NCBI GenBank assembly: GCA_964023205.1
Contig: OZ026850.1
Coordinates: 766,368-830,367 of the forward strand
Reading direction: 5' to 3'
Length of the DNA stretch: 64,000 bases
Source: Lutraria lutraria
Lineage: Eukaryota > Mollusca > Bivalvia > Venerida > Mactridae
A program made the translations under genes and the position numbers. Under the pieces are notes generated by a model. That model did no database searches. It was not told where the DNA came from and saw nothing but the letters and a program-made list of their open reading frames with translations. Positions 34,999-46,604 of this stretch are shown here, one piece after another. Position 1 is the stretch's first letter. Each line of letters opens with the position of its first letter.

Positions 34999-35513
34999 AA
35001 GTCACAAGATTAGACTTGATTGTTCGTGAATAAATAATTAATGAGTCATATCCTGTTCTAGGAGGGAAAAAATGGTAAGGTAATTAAGATTACAAATACA
35101 CCTCGTACATTAGTGTAGGGTAACAAATTTTGGCTACGTGGTTTCCGGTCACCACTTTTTCAACACAAGGTACTCGTTTTCAAGAATAATTCTCTACATA
35201 TTGGCAGCCTCAAACGTGTTTATCGTTCGCGATTGATAAATTGGGCATCAAATTTCCATTGAAAGAGAAACGATTTGTTTCCATCGTTGGATTCCCAGGG
35301 TCAGCCATGATGGAAACCGTAGCCCGTGAACAGCAAAACAAAATGGTGGCCTGTCTGTTATGTCCGGGCTATATAAAGCTTGGTCCATTCTAGAAAGTTA
35401 TACTGTGAATTTACACTCTCACAAACATCTATATTTAACAGTTTATTATATAACTGCGTACTGACTTTCTTATCAATGTCGCATGATTCTACATTGTTTT
35501 TAAAGATTACGTT

Positions 35514-35551
35514 GTCACGTGATTTTAACTGATAATAAATTATTATATATG
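35514..35551 (+). promoter_or_regulatory. Candidate promoter of peptide gene 4
   Basis: Identical to the gene 3 promoter: GTCACGTGAT then TATATATG. Confidence 0.55.
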
Positions 35552-35604
35552 CTCGTCTTTTAGCTTTCTGTCCCACTGTAGAAGACGTCCGTCTGAGAAT
35601 AAAA

Positions 35605-37173
35605 ATGAAACTTCCATTGTTGTTGGCCATATTCGCGGTTGTAGGTAATTGCCATTTTATTATTTTTATTTTATGCAACATGAAAGCGATGTTCAGATTA
35701 AAAGGTGTAAAACACTGGATCTTTTTGTTAAAACGTCAGATATTTTCTAACAATATAATTGTTAAAATAAATCAAAGTACTGAGAAGATTGTGGTCGGCT
35801 GACTGTACGATATTGTACGTTCTTTCTGAAGTGGTGTCGTTCTAGAGGAGGCTTGTGCGTCGATATGGAGAAGGTTTTGTTGTAAGCAGGGTATTATGGT
35901 ACAGATGGTGTCTTTTTTACATCTTACAAAATTAATACCATTCATAATGGCAACACGTGCTTGGCAGGACGTTAAGAGAGCTCTTTGACATATGACCTCG
36001 TTTAGGAAAGACGCATCGTTTTTAACGTATTTTAGATGGATTACCAATGGATGATAGATGTAAATATCAGATTTCATTTTCAGTTGTTTATGTAATCTCT
36101 GAGCAATGTACAACTGACAGTGATTGCAATTCTACACAATGCGCAACTGACAACCATATTGTCTGTGAACATCCAGCCGGTGAAGGCGTAGTGACTAACG
36201 GAGGTCTTTGTACATGCGCAGCAGATAATCTAAGTAAATACAGTTTTGACTTGATATCCATAGCTGGTCTGGTTCCCTGCCTACTTTGGTTTCCCGGCAT
36301 AACGCCGGAAATTAGGTCAGATAAAGAATAATAATGGCGGCGTCCAGTGGGTATACAAACACAAGGGAATTATCATTAATAACTGATCAAAGTTTCTTTT
36401 TTCATGATTTTTTCAGAGGCAGATACATCCATGGCTTGATAATTATGTAACTCAATATATAATTCAGTAAAACCAGAATTCCCTGAAAATCGGACAATAT
36501 TCCAAGTCCCATTTTCGGATTTTTTATCAAAAGCTCTGTGAAAACCGGAATTCTCAGAAAGCCGGACTTTTGACCACGTCCGGAAGGGGTCCGGTTTTGA
36601 GAGTTTTTACTGTATATCTTTATACGTGCATTATACTGTGTCCGGACAGAATTGTTTAGTTCTTAATTGAAAATTTAAGTCATAGGCAACTTTTTGTATC
36701 GTTAGTGACTCTATTGTTGTGCCAAACCACCATAAATGAGTTTTATTTCTCAAAAACATCTGCTGATAATATAATACATACAATGCATACAAAAATGTAT
36801 TATGTTCTCAAACCGGAAATAGTAATAGCTCCATTTTAGACCGATAGTGAAAACTATTAGAAGATCATTTCGACTGTGAATCGGTATAACGTACTCTGAT
36901 AAACATTGAATTTTTAACAATAAAAATTGCATAATTTTATGTTCAATAAGAATTCAAGAAATTATTTTGTATATTTGTATTTAAAAGTGAAACAGAGAAG
37001 GAATGGTACTCACCGACGCCCAAAGGGTATACATACACAAAGAATTAAACTAACTCATATTTTTTTCAGCGTGCACAGCCCGAGAAGACTGTTTGTCCAT
37101 CAGCTATTTCTCGTGTATTAGCGAAGGCCATAAACATTGCTATGACGCGAAGTGTATTTGCACCAGGTGGTAA
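35605..37173 (+). CDS. Secreted 12-cysteine peptide, CvSI-like (array gene 4)
   Basis: Exons 35605-35644, 36084-36233, 37070-37173; 97 aa. I saw no base difference from gene 3 in the exons. Same signal peptide, two six-cysteine modules and phase-1 introns. AATAAA at 37195. Either a very recent duplicate or an assembly duplication of one locus. Confidence 0.78.
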
Positions 37174-37477
37174 ACATGCTGGTTGACTGATTCAAATAAA
37201 TATTTGGAAAGAATAAATTTATTGCGTTCTTTTTATTGAAAAATGAAAAACACAATGTATATAAGTAGCATTCCAAAGGCATCATTCCATGGCATTAGCA
37301 TGCTTCAACATCAACAGAATCCTGTAATTAATCTCCCAACTTTTATCAAAACTGAAAAGTCTGCAATGTATACGTATACAATAAGTGGTACTATTTTTGG
37401 GCTGTTATTAGGTCGAAGGACGTTTTTTTCAATGCGATGACATAGGATGGAGATTTCTGAGGAAATCAGCTTCACAT

Positions 37478-39054
37478 TATGTCAACACCATACATAAATC
37501 ACGTCAACACCATTTGTAAATCATGTCAACACCATTTGTAAAGCATGTCAAAACCATTTATAAATAATGACAACACTATACATAAAACATGTCAACACCA
37601 TTTATAAAACATGACAATACCATACATAAAACATGTCAACACCATTTATAAATAATGTCAACACCATACATAAAACATGTCAACACCATTTTAAAATCAT
37701 GTCAACACCATTTAGAATCTATGTCAACATCATTTATAATCTATGTCAAGACCATTTATAATCTATGTCAACACCATTAATAAACCATGTCAACACCATT
37801 TATAAACCATGTCAACACCATTTTAAAATAATGTCAACACCATTTAGAATCTATGTCAACATCATTTATACTCTATGTCAAGACCATTTATAATATATGT
37901 CAACACCATTAATAAACCATGTCAACACCATTTATAAACCATGTCAACACCATTTATAAACCATGTCAACACCATTTATAATATATGTCAATATCATTTA
38001 TAAACGATGTCAACACCATTTATAATCTATGTCAACACCATTTATAATCTATATCAACACCATTTATAATCTATGTCAACACCATTTATAAACCATGTCA
38101 ACACCATTTATAAACCAGGTCAACACCATTTATAAACCATGTCAACACCATTTATAAACCATGTCAACACCATTTATAATCTATGTCAACATCATTTATA
38201 AGTTATGCCAATACCATTTATAAACTATGTCAACACCTTACCCAAATCATGCCAACACCATACACAAATCATGTCAACACCATACACAAATAATGTCAAC
38301 ACCATACATACATCATGTCAACACCATACATACATCATGTCAACACCATTTATAAACCATGTCAACACCATTTATGAGTTATGCCAACATCATTTATGAG
38401 TTATGCCAATACCATTTATAAACTTTGTCAACACCTTACCCAAATCATGCCAACACCATACACAAATCATGTCAACACAATTTATAAACCATGTCAACAC
38501 CATTTATAATCTATGTCAACATCATTTATGAGTTATGCCAATACCATTTATAAAGTATGTCAACATCTTACCCAAATCATGCCAACACCTTACCCAAATC
38601 ATGCCAACACCATACACAAATCATGTCAACACCATACACAAATCATGTCAACACCATACATACATCATGTCAACACCATATATACATCATGTCAACACCA
38701 TTTATAAACCATGTCAACACCATTTATAATCTATGTCAACATCATTTATGAGTTATGCCAATACCATTTATAAACTATGTCAACACCTTACCCAAATCAT
38801 GCCAACACCTTACCCAAATCATGCCAACACCATACACAAATTATGCCAACACCATACACAAATCATGTCAACACCATACATACATCGTGTCAACACCTTA
38901 CACAAATCATGCCAACACCATACACAAATCATGTCAACACCATACACAAATCATGTCAACACCATACACAAATCATGCCAACACCATACACAAATCATGT
39001 CAACACCATACATATATCATGTGAACACTTTTCGGAAAATGAGACAACACCATA
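37478..39054 (+). repeat. 22-bp satellite array, copy C
   Basis: Duplicate of copy B with at least one base change (AAAATAATG for AAAATCATG near 37825). Confidence 0.95.
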
Positions 39055-39569
39055 AAGTCACAAGATTAGACTTGATTGTTCGTGAATAAATAATTAATGA
39101 GTCATATCCTGTTCTAGGAGGGAAAAAATGGTAAGGTAATTAAGATTACAAATACACCTCGTACATTAGTGTAGGGTAACAAATTTTGGCTACGTGGTTT
39201 CCGGTCACCACTTTTTCAACACAAGGTACTCGTTTTCAAGAATAATTCTCTACATATTGGCAGCCTCAAACGTGTTTATCGTTCGCGATTGATAAATTGG
39301 GCATCAAATTTCCATTGAAAGAGAAACGATTTGTTTCCATCGTTGGATTCCCAGGGTCAGCCATGATGGAAACCGTAGCCCGTGAACAGCAAAACAAAAT
39401 GGTGGCCTGTCTGTTATGTCCGGGCTATATAAAGCTTGGTCCATTCTAGAAAGTTATACTGTGAATTTACACTCTCACAAACATCTATATTTAACAGTTT
39501 ATTATATAACTGCGTACTGACTTTCTTATCAATGTCGCATGATTCTACATTGTTTTTAAAGATTACGTT

Positions 39570-39607
39570 GTCACGTGATTTTAACTGATAATAAATTATT
39601 ATATATG
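39570..39607 (+). promoter_or_regulatory. Candidate promoter of peptide gene 5
   Basis: Identical to the promoters of genes 3 and 4. Confidence 0.55.
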
Positions 39608-39660
39608 CTCGTCTTTTAGCTTTCTGTCCCACTGTAGAAGACGTCCGTCTGAGAATAAAA

Positions 39661-41224
39661 ATGAAACTTCCATTGTTGTTGGCCATATTCGCGGTTGTAG
39701 GTAATTGCCATTTTATTATTTTTATTTTATGCAACATGAAAGCGATGTTCAGATTAAAAGGTGTAAAACACTGGATCTTTTTGTTAAAACGTCAGATATT
39801 TTCTAACAATATAATTGTTAAAATAAATCAAAGTACTGAGATTGTGGTCGGCTGACTGTACGATATTGTACGTTCTTTCTGAAGTGGTGTCGTTCTAGAG
39901 GAGGCTTGTGCGTCGATATGGAGAAGGTTTTGTTGTAAGCAGGGTATTATGGTACAGATGGTGTCTTTTTTACATCTTACAAAATTAATACCATTCATAA
40001 TGGCAACACGTGCTTGGCAGGACGTTAAGAGAGCTCTTTGACATATGACCTCGTTTAGGAAAGACGCATCGTTTTTAACGTATTTTAGATGGATTACCAA
40101 TGGATGATAGATGTAAATATCAGATTTCATTTTCAGTTGTTTATGTAATCTCTGAGCAATGTACAACTGACAGTGATTGCAATTCTACACAATGCGCAAC
40201 TGACAACCATATTGTCTGTGAACATCCAGCCGGTGAAGGCGTAGTGACTAACGGAGGTCTTTGTACATGCGCAGCAGATAATCTAAGTAAATACAGTTTT
40301 GACTTGATATCCATAGCTGGTCTGGTTCCCTGCCTACTTTGGTTTCCCGGCATAACGCCGGAAATTAGGTCAGATAAAGAATAATAATGGCGGCGTCCAG
40401 TGGGTATACAAACACAAGGGAATTATCATTAATAACTGATCAAAGTTTCTTTTTTCATGATTTTTTCAGAGGCAGATACATCCATGGCTTGATAATTATG
40501 TAACTCAATATATAATTCAGTAAAACCAGAATTCCCTGAAAATCGGACAATATTCCAAGTCCCATTTTCGGATTTTTTATCAAAAGCTCTGTGAAAACCG
40601 GAATTCTCAGAAAGCCGGACTTTTGACCACGTCCGGAAGGGGTCCGGTTTTGAGAGTTTTTACTGTATATCTTTATACGTGCATTATACTGTGTCCGGAC
40701 AGAATTGTTTAGTTCTTAATTGAAAATTTAAGTCATAGGCAACTTTTTGTATCGTTAGTGACTCTATTGTTGTGCCAAACCACCATAAATGAGTTTTATT
40801 TCTCAAAAACATCTGCTGATAATATAATACATACAATGCATACAAAAATGTATTATGTTCTCAAACCGGAAATAGTAATAGCTCCATTTTAGACCGATAG
40901 TGAAAACTATTAGAAGATCATTTCGACTGTGAATCGGTATAACGTACTCTGATAAACATTGAATTTTTAACAATAAAAATTGCATAATTTTATGTTCAAT
41001 AAGAATTCAAGAAATTATTTTGTATATTTGTATTTAAAAGTGAAACAGAGAAGGAATGGTACTCACCGACGCCCAAAGGGTATACATACAAAGAATTAAA
41101 CTAACTCATATTTTTTTCAGCGTGCACAGCCCGAGAAGACTGTTTGTCCATCAGCTATTTCTCGTGTATTAGCGAAGGCCATAAACATTGCTATGACGCG
41201 AAGTGTATTTGCACCAGGTGGTAA
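39661..41224 (+). CDS. Secreted 12-cysteine peptide, CvSI-like (array gene 5)
   Basis: Exons 39661-39700, 40137-40286, 41121-41224; 97 aa. The protein reads the same as genes 3 and 4. Intron 1 lacks 3 bp relative to the others (near 39839) and intron 2 lacks 2 bp (near 41088), so it can be told apart from them. AATAAA at 41246. The gene is followed by a fourth, clearly divergent 22-bp array. Confidence 0.78.
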
Positions 41225-41527
41225 ACATGCTGGTTGACTGATTCAAATAAATATTTGGAAAGAATAAATTTATTGCGTTCTTTTTATTGAAAAATGAAAA
41301 ACATAATGTATACAAGTAGCATTCCAAAGGTAACATTCCATGGAATCGCCATGCGTCAAATTCAACAGAATCCTGTAATTAATCTCCCAACTTTTATCAA
41401 AACTGCAAAGTCTGCAATGTATACGTATACAATAAGTGGTACTATTTTCTGTGCTGTTATTAGGTCGAAGGACGTTTTTTTTTCAATACGATAACAGGAT
41501 GGAGATTTCTGAGGAAATCACCTTCAC

Positions 41528-43013
41528 ATTATGTCAACACCATACATCAACCATGTCAACACCATTTATAAATCATGTCAAAACCATTCACAAATCATGT
41601 CAACACCATACATACATCATGTCAACACCATTACATACATCATGTCAACACCATACATACATCATGTCAACACCATACATAAATTATGTCAACACCATAC
41701 ATACATCATGTCAACACCATACATAAATCATGTCAACACCATACATACATCATGTCAACACCATACATAAATCATGTCAACACCATACATATATCATGTC
41801 AACACCATACATACATCATGCCAACACCATACATACATCATGTCAACACCATACATACATCATGTCAACACCATACATACATCATGTCAACACCATACAT
41901 ACATCATGTCAACACCATACATAAATTATGTCAACACCATACATAAATCATGTCAACACCATACATCAACCATGTCAACACCATTTATAAATCATGTCAA
42001 CACCATACATCAACCATGTCAACACCATACATACATCATGGTAATACCATTTATAAATTATGTCAACACCATTTTGTAAATCATGTCAACACCATTTATA
42101 AATCATGTCAACACCATACATAAATCATGTCAACACCATACATACATCATGTTAACACCATACATACATCATGCAATACCATTTGTAAACCATGCCAACA
42201 CCATTTATAAACCATGTCAACACCATTTGTAAATCATGTCAACACCATACATAAATCATGTCAACACCATACATAAATCATGTCAATACCATACACAAAT
42301 CGTGACAACACCATTCATAAATCATGTCAACACCATACATACATCATGCAATACCATTTGTAAACCATGTCAACACCATTTATAAACCGTGTCAACACCA
42401 TTTATAAATCATGTCAACACCATACAAAAATCATGTCAACACCATACATACATCATGCAATACCATTTGTAAACCATGCCAACACCATTTATAAACCATG
42501 TCAACACCATTTGTAAATCATGTCAACACCATACATAAATAATGTCAACACCATACACAAATCGTGACAACACCATTCATAAATCATGTCAACACCATAC
42601 ATACATCATGCAATACCATTTGTAAACCATGTCAACACCATTTATAAACCATGTCAACACCATACATAAATCATGTCAACACCATACATACATCATGGCA
42701 ATACCATTTATCAATTATGTCAACACCATTTGTATTTCATGGCAATACGATTTATAAATCATGTCAACACCAATTATAAATCATGTCAACACCATACACA
42801 AATAATGTCAACACCATTTATAAATCATGTCAACACCATACACAAATCATGTCAACACCATACATACATCATGTCAACACCATTTGTAAACCATGTCAAC
42901 ACCAATTATAAATAATGTCAACACCATTAAAAATTTGGTAAATCATGTCAACACCATTTTAAAAGCATGTCAACACCATACATACATCATGGCAATACAA
43001 TTCACAAAATATG
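41528..43013 (+). repeat. 22-bp satellite array, divergent copy D
   Basis: About 67 units dominated by ATGTCAACACCATACATACA and TTTGTAAACC variants, with its own block repeats (for example CATGCAATACCATTTGTAAA at about 42170, 42345, 42455 and 42607). It is not a copy of arrays A-C, so it expanded independently or has been separate for longer. Confidence 0.93.
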
Positions 43014-43068
43014 TACATGTTTTGCTCTTAATTACTATAATTTTCAAAATAGCTTTTACATGTTCGTA

Positions 43069-43245
43069 CAGTTTAAACCTCTACAAAGCAACATCCTTTG
43101 GAAATAGCAAAATAATGTTGTTATTGGGAGGTTGTTGTCCATCAAAGGTTAAATTAATTGTTGATTCGTAGAGTTGGGAAAAATCATGCCTTTGTATTAG
43201 GGAAATGGTTGCTCAATAGAGGGCGGCTCTGGGGTTGTTGCATTG
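43069..43245. repeat. MITE family A, degenerate
   Basis: Left CAGTTTAAACCTCTACAAAG, right GGCTCTGGGGTTGTTGCATTG, TA outside both ends. Confidence 0.7.
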
Positions 43246-43261
43246 TATTTCGATTTTGTGA

Positions 43262-43440
43262 CTAGGGGTGACAAACCGTTCGACCTGCTATGAAAATTTG
43301 ACAAAAAGTGTTGATCTTCCTCCACTAAGTGCATGGAAGAAATTGTCGGTTCCTTGTGGAAAGTAAGTTTGTACTGGTTAGAATACAGTCAAGGAAATGT
43401 GATTAGATGAACAGAAATATCGTTGAAACACACTGAAACA
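43262..43440 (+). repeat. SINE body, head degraded
   Basis: GAAAATTTGACAAAAAGTGT, CTTCCTCC, TTGTACTGGTTAGAATACAG and GATTAGATGAACAG follow the order of the SINEs at 14880 and 23729. The tRNA-like head is reduced to TGACTAGGGGTGACAA. Confidence 0.65.
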
Positions 43441-43449
43441 AACAAAGTA

Positions 43450-43641
43450 CAGTAAAACATCGATTATCCGAAGTCGGATCATCCGAAAACCGGGTGTATC
43501 TGAAATGACTTTTCGGTTTCGATTTTCCCCATATATATTTCCATGTAAAATAAATTCGATTATCTAAATCGTGTTATCCGAAACCATGGTTTATCCGAAA
43601 AATATTTTGTTCCCTTCGATTTCGGATAATCGAGGTTTACA
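43450..43641. repeat. Tigger/pogo-like MITE
   Basis: Left CAGTAAAACATCGATTATCC, right TTCGGATAATCGAGGTTTAC, with two inner ATTATCCGAA-type copies. CAGT-AAACCTCGATTATCC ends are typical of Tigger/pogo-type elements (general knowledge). Confidence 0.75.
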
Positions 43642-43744
43642 TCTCGTATAATTAGTTTTCTAGGTTCCTCCATGAAAGTGCTTGGGATATAAATCGTAAT
43701 GTTATTATTTTAACACCACAAAATATTTTAAGACATATATATTA

Positions 43745-44190
43745 TAGTGTTGTAAAATTGGTCTTGAAAGGGAATCGATTATCAAATCGAATCGGAAAGG
43801 GTGTTTCGATTCACAATCGGAAAATAATCGAAAGCAAAGTGAACCTACCCCTTTGTATCATTATTTGACCATTTTATTTGCTTGTTGCTTGTTTGTCATA
43901 CAATATATATATAGTCATTAAAATCTAAAACCCAAATACTTCCAGACTGATGACCTCAACTTCCCTGGTCAAGGCAAAATTTCACTCAAATTTTCTCAAA
44001 TAACAATGACCACCCTTGTTTATATACACACAATGCCAGAAAGTAGTGGAAAGAAGACAGATGCTCAAATAATGGCGGTGGTCAAATTACCTGTAACAAC
44101 ATCGATTTAACACCACTAACATCGATAGTCGCCGACCTCAAGCTATCAGCAACGATTATTCGATTATAATCGATTATCATTACATCACTA
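43745..44190. repeat. hAT-like non-autonomous element with 8-bp target duplication
   Basis: Ends TAGTGTTGTAA and TTACATCACTA are inverted (10 of 11). Both sides carry the 8-bp direct repeat ATATATTA (43737-43744 and 44191-44198). Subterminal TCGATTATCAAATCG and CGATTATAATCGATTATC mirror each other. The interior (ACTGATGACCTCAACTTCCC) is not coding. Confidence 0.85.
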
Positions 44191-44419
44191 ATATATTATC
44201 CAATGAGGAGCTAGTTCGTCTATTCAATAATGTTTGGCTACACGCAAATGGTTGAACGTAGTGTCGTTAATAATTCGACCATTCTCTGAAAACAATCCCG
44301 GCACATATTTATGACACAAGTTTATATAATTAGCAAATGTACGGCTACATGTAGGTCAGACTTTGTGTGAATCAAAAATGTTATCATTCACCTAATTTGA
44401 ACTATGGCAACGAAAAAGA

Positions 44420-44506
44420 CACGTGCTATTTTATTATGCCAAACAGTATGAGATAGCAAACCACGTGACGTCACATGACATCAGGTGACGTGGACTGATA
44501 TTTATT
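44420..44506 (+). promoter_or_regulatory. Candidate promoter of peptide gene 6
   Basis: CACGTGCTATTT at 44420 is shared with gene 1. CACGTGACGTCA at 44462 combines an E-box with a CRE-like site, and GGTGACGTGG follows. TATTTATT at 44499 may act as the TATA box, 77 bp before the ATG. Confidence 0.5.
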
Positions 44507-44575
44507 TTAGTTCAGCATTTTACCCTTTCAGTTGTGAATTCGACTTGGACATAAAATCTCGCACAGGGCAAAACT

Positions 44576-46129
44576 ATGCGGTTTTTATTGCTTCTTGCGT
44601 TGTTTGGAACAGCAGGTATATATAATTCAATCATATTCAGCTTTAAGCCAAATTGTCTCCCTTGAAATCGATGCAAAATCGATATCGGTTTTTGTCGGTT
44701 GGTAAATTGCAGCAATAGGTTATATAGGGATTTGCTTTCAATCTGTTTTTATATTACTTCTTATTGTCAATCTTTTTCCACCTATCACAATAAAGTTCAT
44801 TTTTAGTTCTTTAAAATTATTAAGTTAAGTGATTATCTTTTTTCTTCCATTTTCATTCTAAACATACTACTATATGCCCTATAGAATTACTATATAATTA
44901 CTTTAGAATTTCATAAAATCGTTGGTTTAGTGAAGCTTAGTTGCAAAATAAACTATTTTCTCATTATTGGTCAGCTTTTTCCACCTATCACTAAAAGGAA
45001 GAAGTCTTGAACTATACGATGGTGGTTTTATACAATGTACTTGTATATTTTTAGACGGATGTATTCAATTAAAGTTGCTAATACAGGTTTGACTGTACAT
45101 TTTTAAAAATTTCAGTTGTCTACGTAATTTCCGAGTCGTGCACCACCAACGGTGATTGTACAGTAACACAATGTGCATCTAATCATCATATTATTTGTGT
45201 CCACCCAGAAGGCGGAGTCACGACGGACGGTGGAACTTGCACATGCGTAGCGGACAGTCTAAGTATACTTAATTAGTTGCCAAAATTGTTTTTAGTTAAA
45301 TTTGTGATGGTATTAAAGTACTGAAAATACGCATGGAAATTGACACTGCAACATGAATTGAGAACAAGTTTATCACTGAATGGTGGATGTAGATAAACGT
45401 GGCACATAGGTCCGCATAAAAAGTCATGCGCGCCGAGCGAGTGACGGCTATGGAAAACTTAACTGTCGTTCAGTTTCCAAAAAAACAGTGATACATATTG
45501 ATCTAATTCAAACCATTTCTAACCTTACTAATCAGATAGTTGAAGGGAAAAAAGTCCTTCATTGTTGTTTGTTCGGACTGAGTCCATAAATTGCTATGTA
45601 TAGACTGAGAATAACGTAGCAAGTTTGTTCCATGTTAATAATAGTGTTTTCACCATTTCCAAGATAATAATGTTATGTTTACACTATTTCCGTGATGATG
45701 TTGGTATGTTTACTTCATTTCCTTTATAATGATAATTCTGTTATGATTACACTATTTCTATGATAATTATGGCATTTCCGTGATAATTGTGGTACGATTA
45801 CACCATTTCCGAGATAATTGTTGTATGTTTACACCATTTCCGAGATAATTATGGTATGTTTACATCATTTCCACGATACTGTTGGTATATCTGCACCATT
45901 TCCATGATAATTGTGGTATGTTTACACCATTTCCGAGATAATTATGGTATGTTTACATCATTTCCGAGATAATTTTGGTATGTTGACACCATTTCCATGA
46001 TAATTATGTTATGATTACATCCTTTCAGATTGCACGACGAGAAATGACTGTTTAAACATGGAATATACCTGTCTGATTGATGACCACAAACATTGTTATG
46101 ATGGCTGGTGTATTTGTACCATGTGGTGA
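44576..46129 (+). CDS. Secreted 12-cysteine peptide, CvSI-like (array gene 6)
   Basis: Exons 44576-44615, 45116-45262, 46029-46129; 95 aa. Signal peptide MRFLLLLALFGTAVVYVIS. Module 1 has ESCTTNGDC, TQCASNHHIIC and GGTCTC; module 2 has NCTTRNDC, YTC and DHKHCYDGWCICTMW. Twelve cysteines, phase-1 introns as in the others. Exon 2 is one codon shorter, in the loop between Cys4 and Cys5. AATAAA at 46138. Most diverged from genes 2-5 and outside the 4-kb duplication. Function inferred as for gene 3. Confidence 0.77.
45310..45485 (-). repeat. Dispersed repeat family H, reverse orientation
   Basis: AAAGTACTGAAAATACGCAT at one end and AACTGTCGTTCAGTTTCC at the other, with CATGCGCGCCGAGCGAGTGA inside. 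Reverse complement of 18575-18775. In intron 2 of peptide gene 6. Confidence 0.75.
45640..46028 (+). repeat. 31-bp minisatellite in intron 2 of peptide gene 6
   Basis: About twelve units of CATTTCCGAGATAATTATGG plus TATGTTTACAC, degenerate on the left. The array runs right up to the acceptor of exon 3. Confidence 0.9.
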
Positions 46130-46204
46130 AACTCGTGAATAAAAAAATAAACAGAAATGAATCAGTATTATCAGTATTACAATCTTGTCTTATTTTTTAC
46201 ATTT

Positions 46205-46530
46205 GTTCAATCGTAACTACTCGGGCATTTCCGTAACTGAGAAATACACCTCGTACATAAGAGTAAGGTTACAAATTTTGGTTATCTTATGCGGTTTCCG
46301 GTCGCTACTATTTCAACAACATTAGGTACTCGTTTTCAATAATCATTCTCAGAGTACAGACTTTCAAATGTGTTTATTGTTCGCGATGGATAAAATGGGC
46401 ATCCATTAAGTTCCCATTGAAAGAGAAACAGGTTGTTTCCATGTTTCATCGTTGGAATCCCAGGGTCAGCCATGATGGAAAGTAGTCCGTGAACAACAAC
46501 AGCAAAATGCCTCATTGTGTCCGAGGCATA
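46205..46530 (+). repeat. Decayed copy of the peptide-gene upstream region
   Basis: Blocks in the same order as 31038-31330: AAATACACCTCGTACATAAG, GGTTTCCGGTC, AGGTACTCGTTTTCAA, CATTGAAAGAGAAAC, CAGGGTCAGCCATGATGGAA. No promoter, signal-peptide exon or cysteine module follows, so this is the stub of a lost or never-completed seventh unit. Confidence 0.75.
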
Positions 46531-46566
46531 CGAGGTTAGCATGGCCATGCGCATGCGTTAACAATG

Positions 46567-46604
46567 TGCAAGGACTTATATATACACGTGTACAAGTCCT
46601 TGCA
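46567..46604. repeat. Palindrome TGCAAGGACTT...AAGTCCTTGCA
   Basis: 38-bp imperfect palindrome of the same type as those at 60872 and 61200 (core CAAGGACTTATATA). Confidence 0.75.

Larger units (their letters stand above)
28748..41290 (+). repeat. Tandem duplication, 4,056-bp unit, three full copies and a partial fourth
   Basis: Copies A 28748-32803, B 32804-36859, C 36860-40912 (3 bp shorter), and partial D 40913-about 41290. I found about five single-base differences between A and B and fewer between B and C. Each unit holds exon 3 and the polyA signal of one peptide gene, the 22-bp array, and the promoter, exon 1 and exon 2 of the next gene. The breakpoints therefore lie in intron 2, as expected for unequal crossing-over. 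Copy D diverges just after the polyA signal. Confidence 0.92.

Noticed and set aside
29366..43013. Many frames of 64-118 aa repeating STPYIHHVNTIHKSCQHHT
   Set aside because: Produced by the 22-bp satellite, whose three-unit period (66 bp) yields the same peptide in every frame.
29366..43013. CRISPR-like look of regularly spaced short repeats
   Set aside because: Head-to-tail satellite without unique spacers, in a eukaryotic intron-bearing locus.
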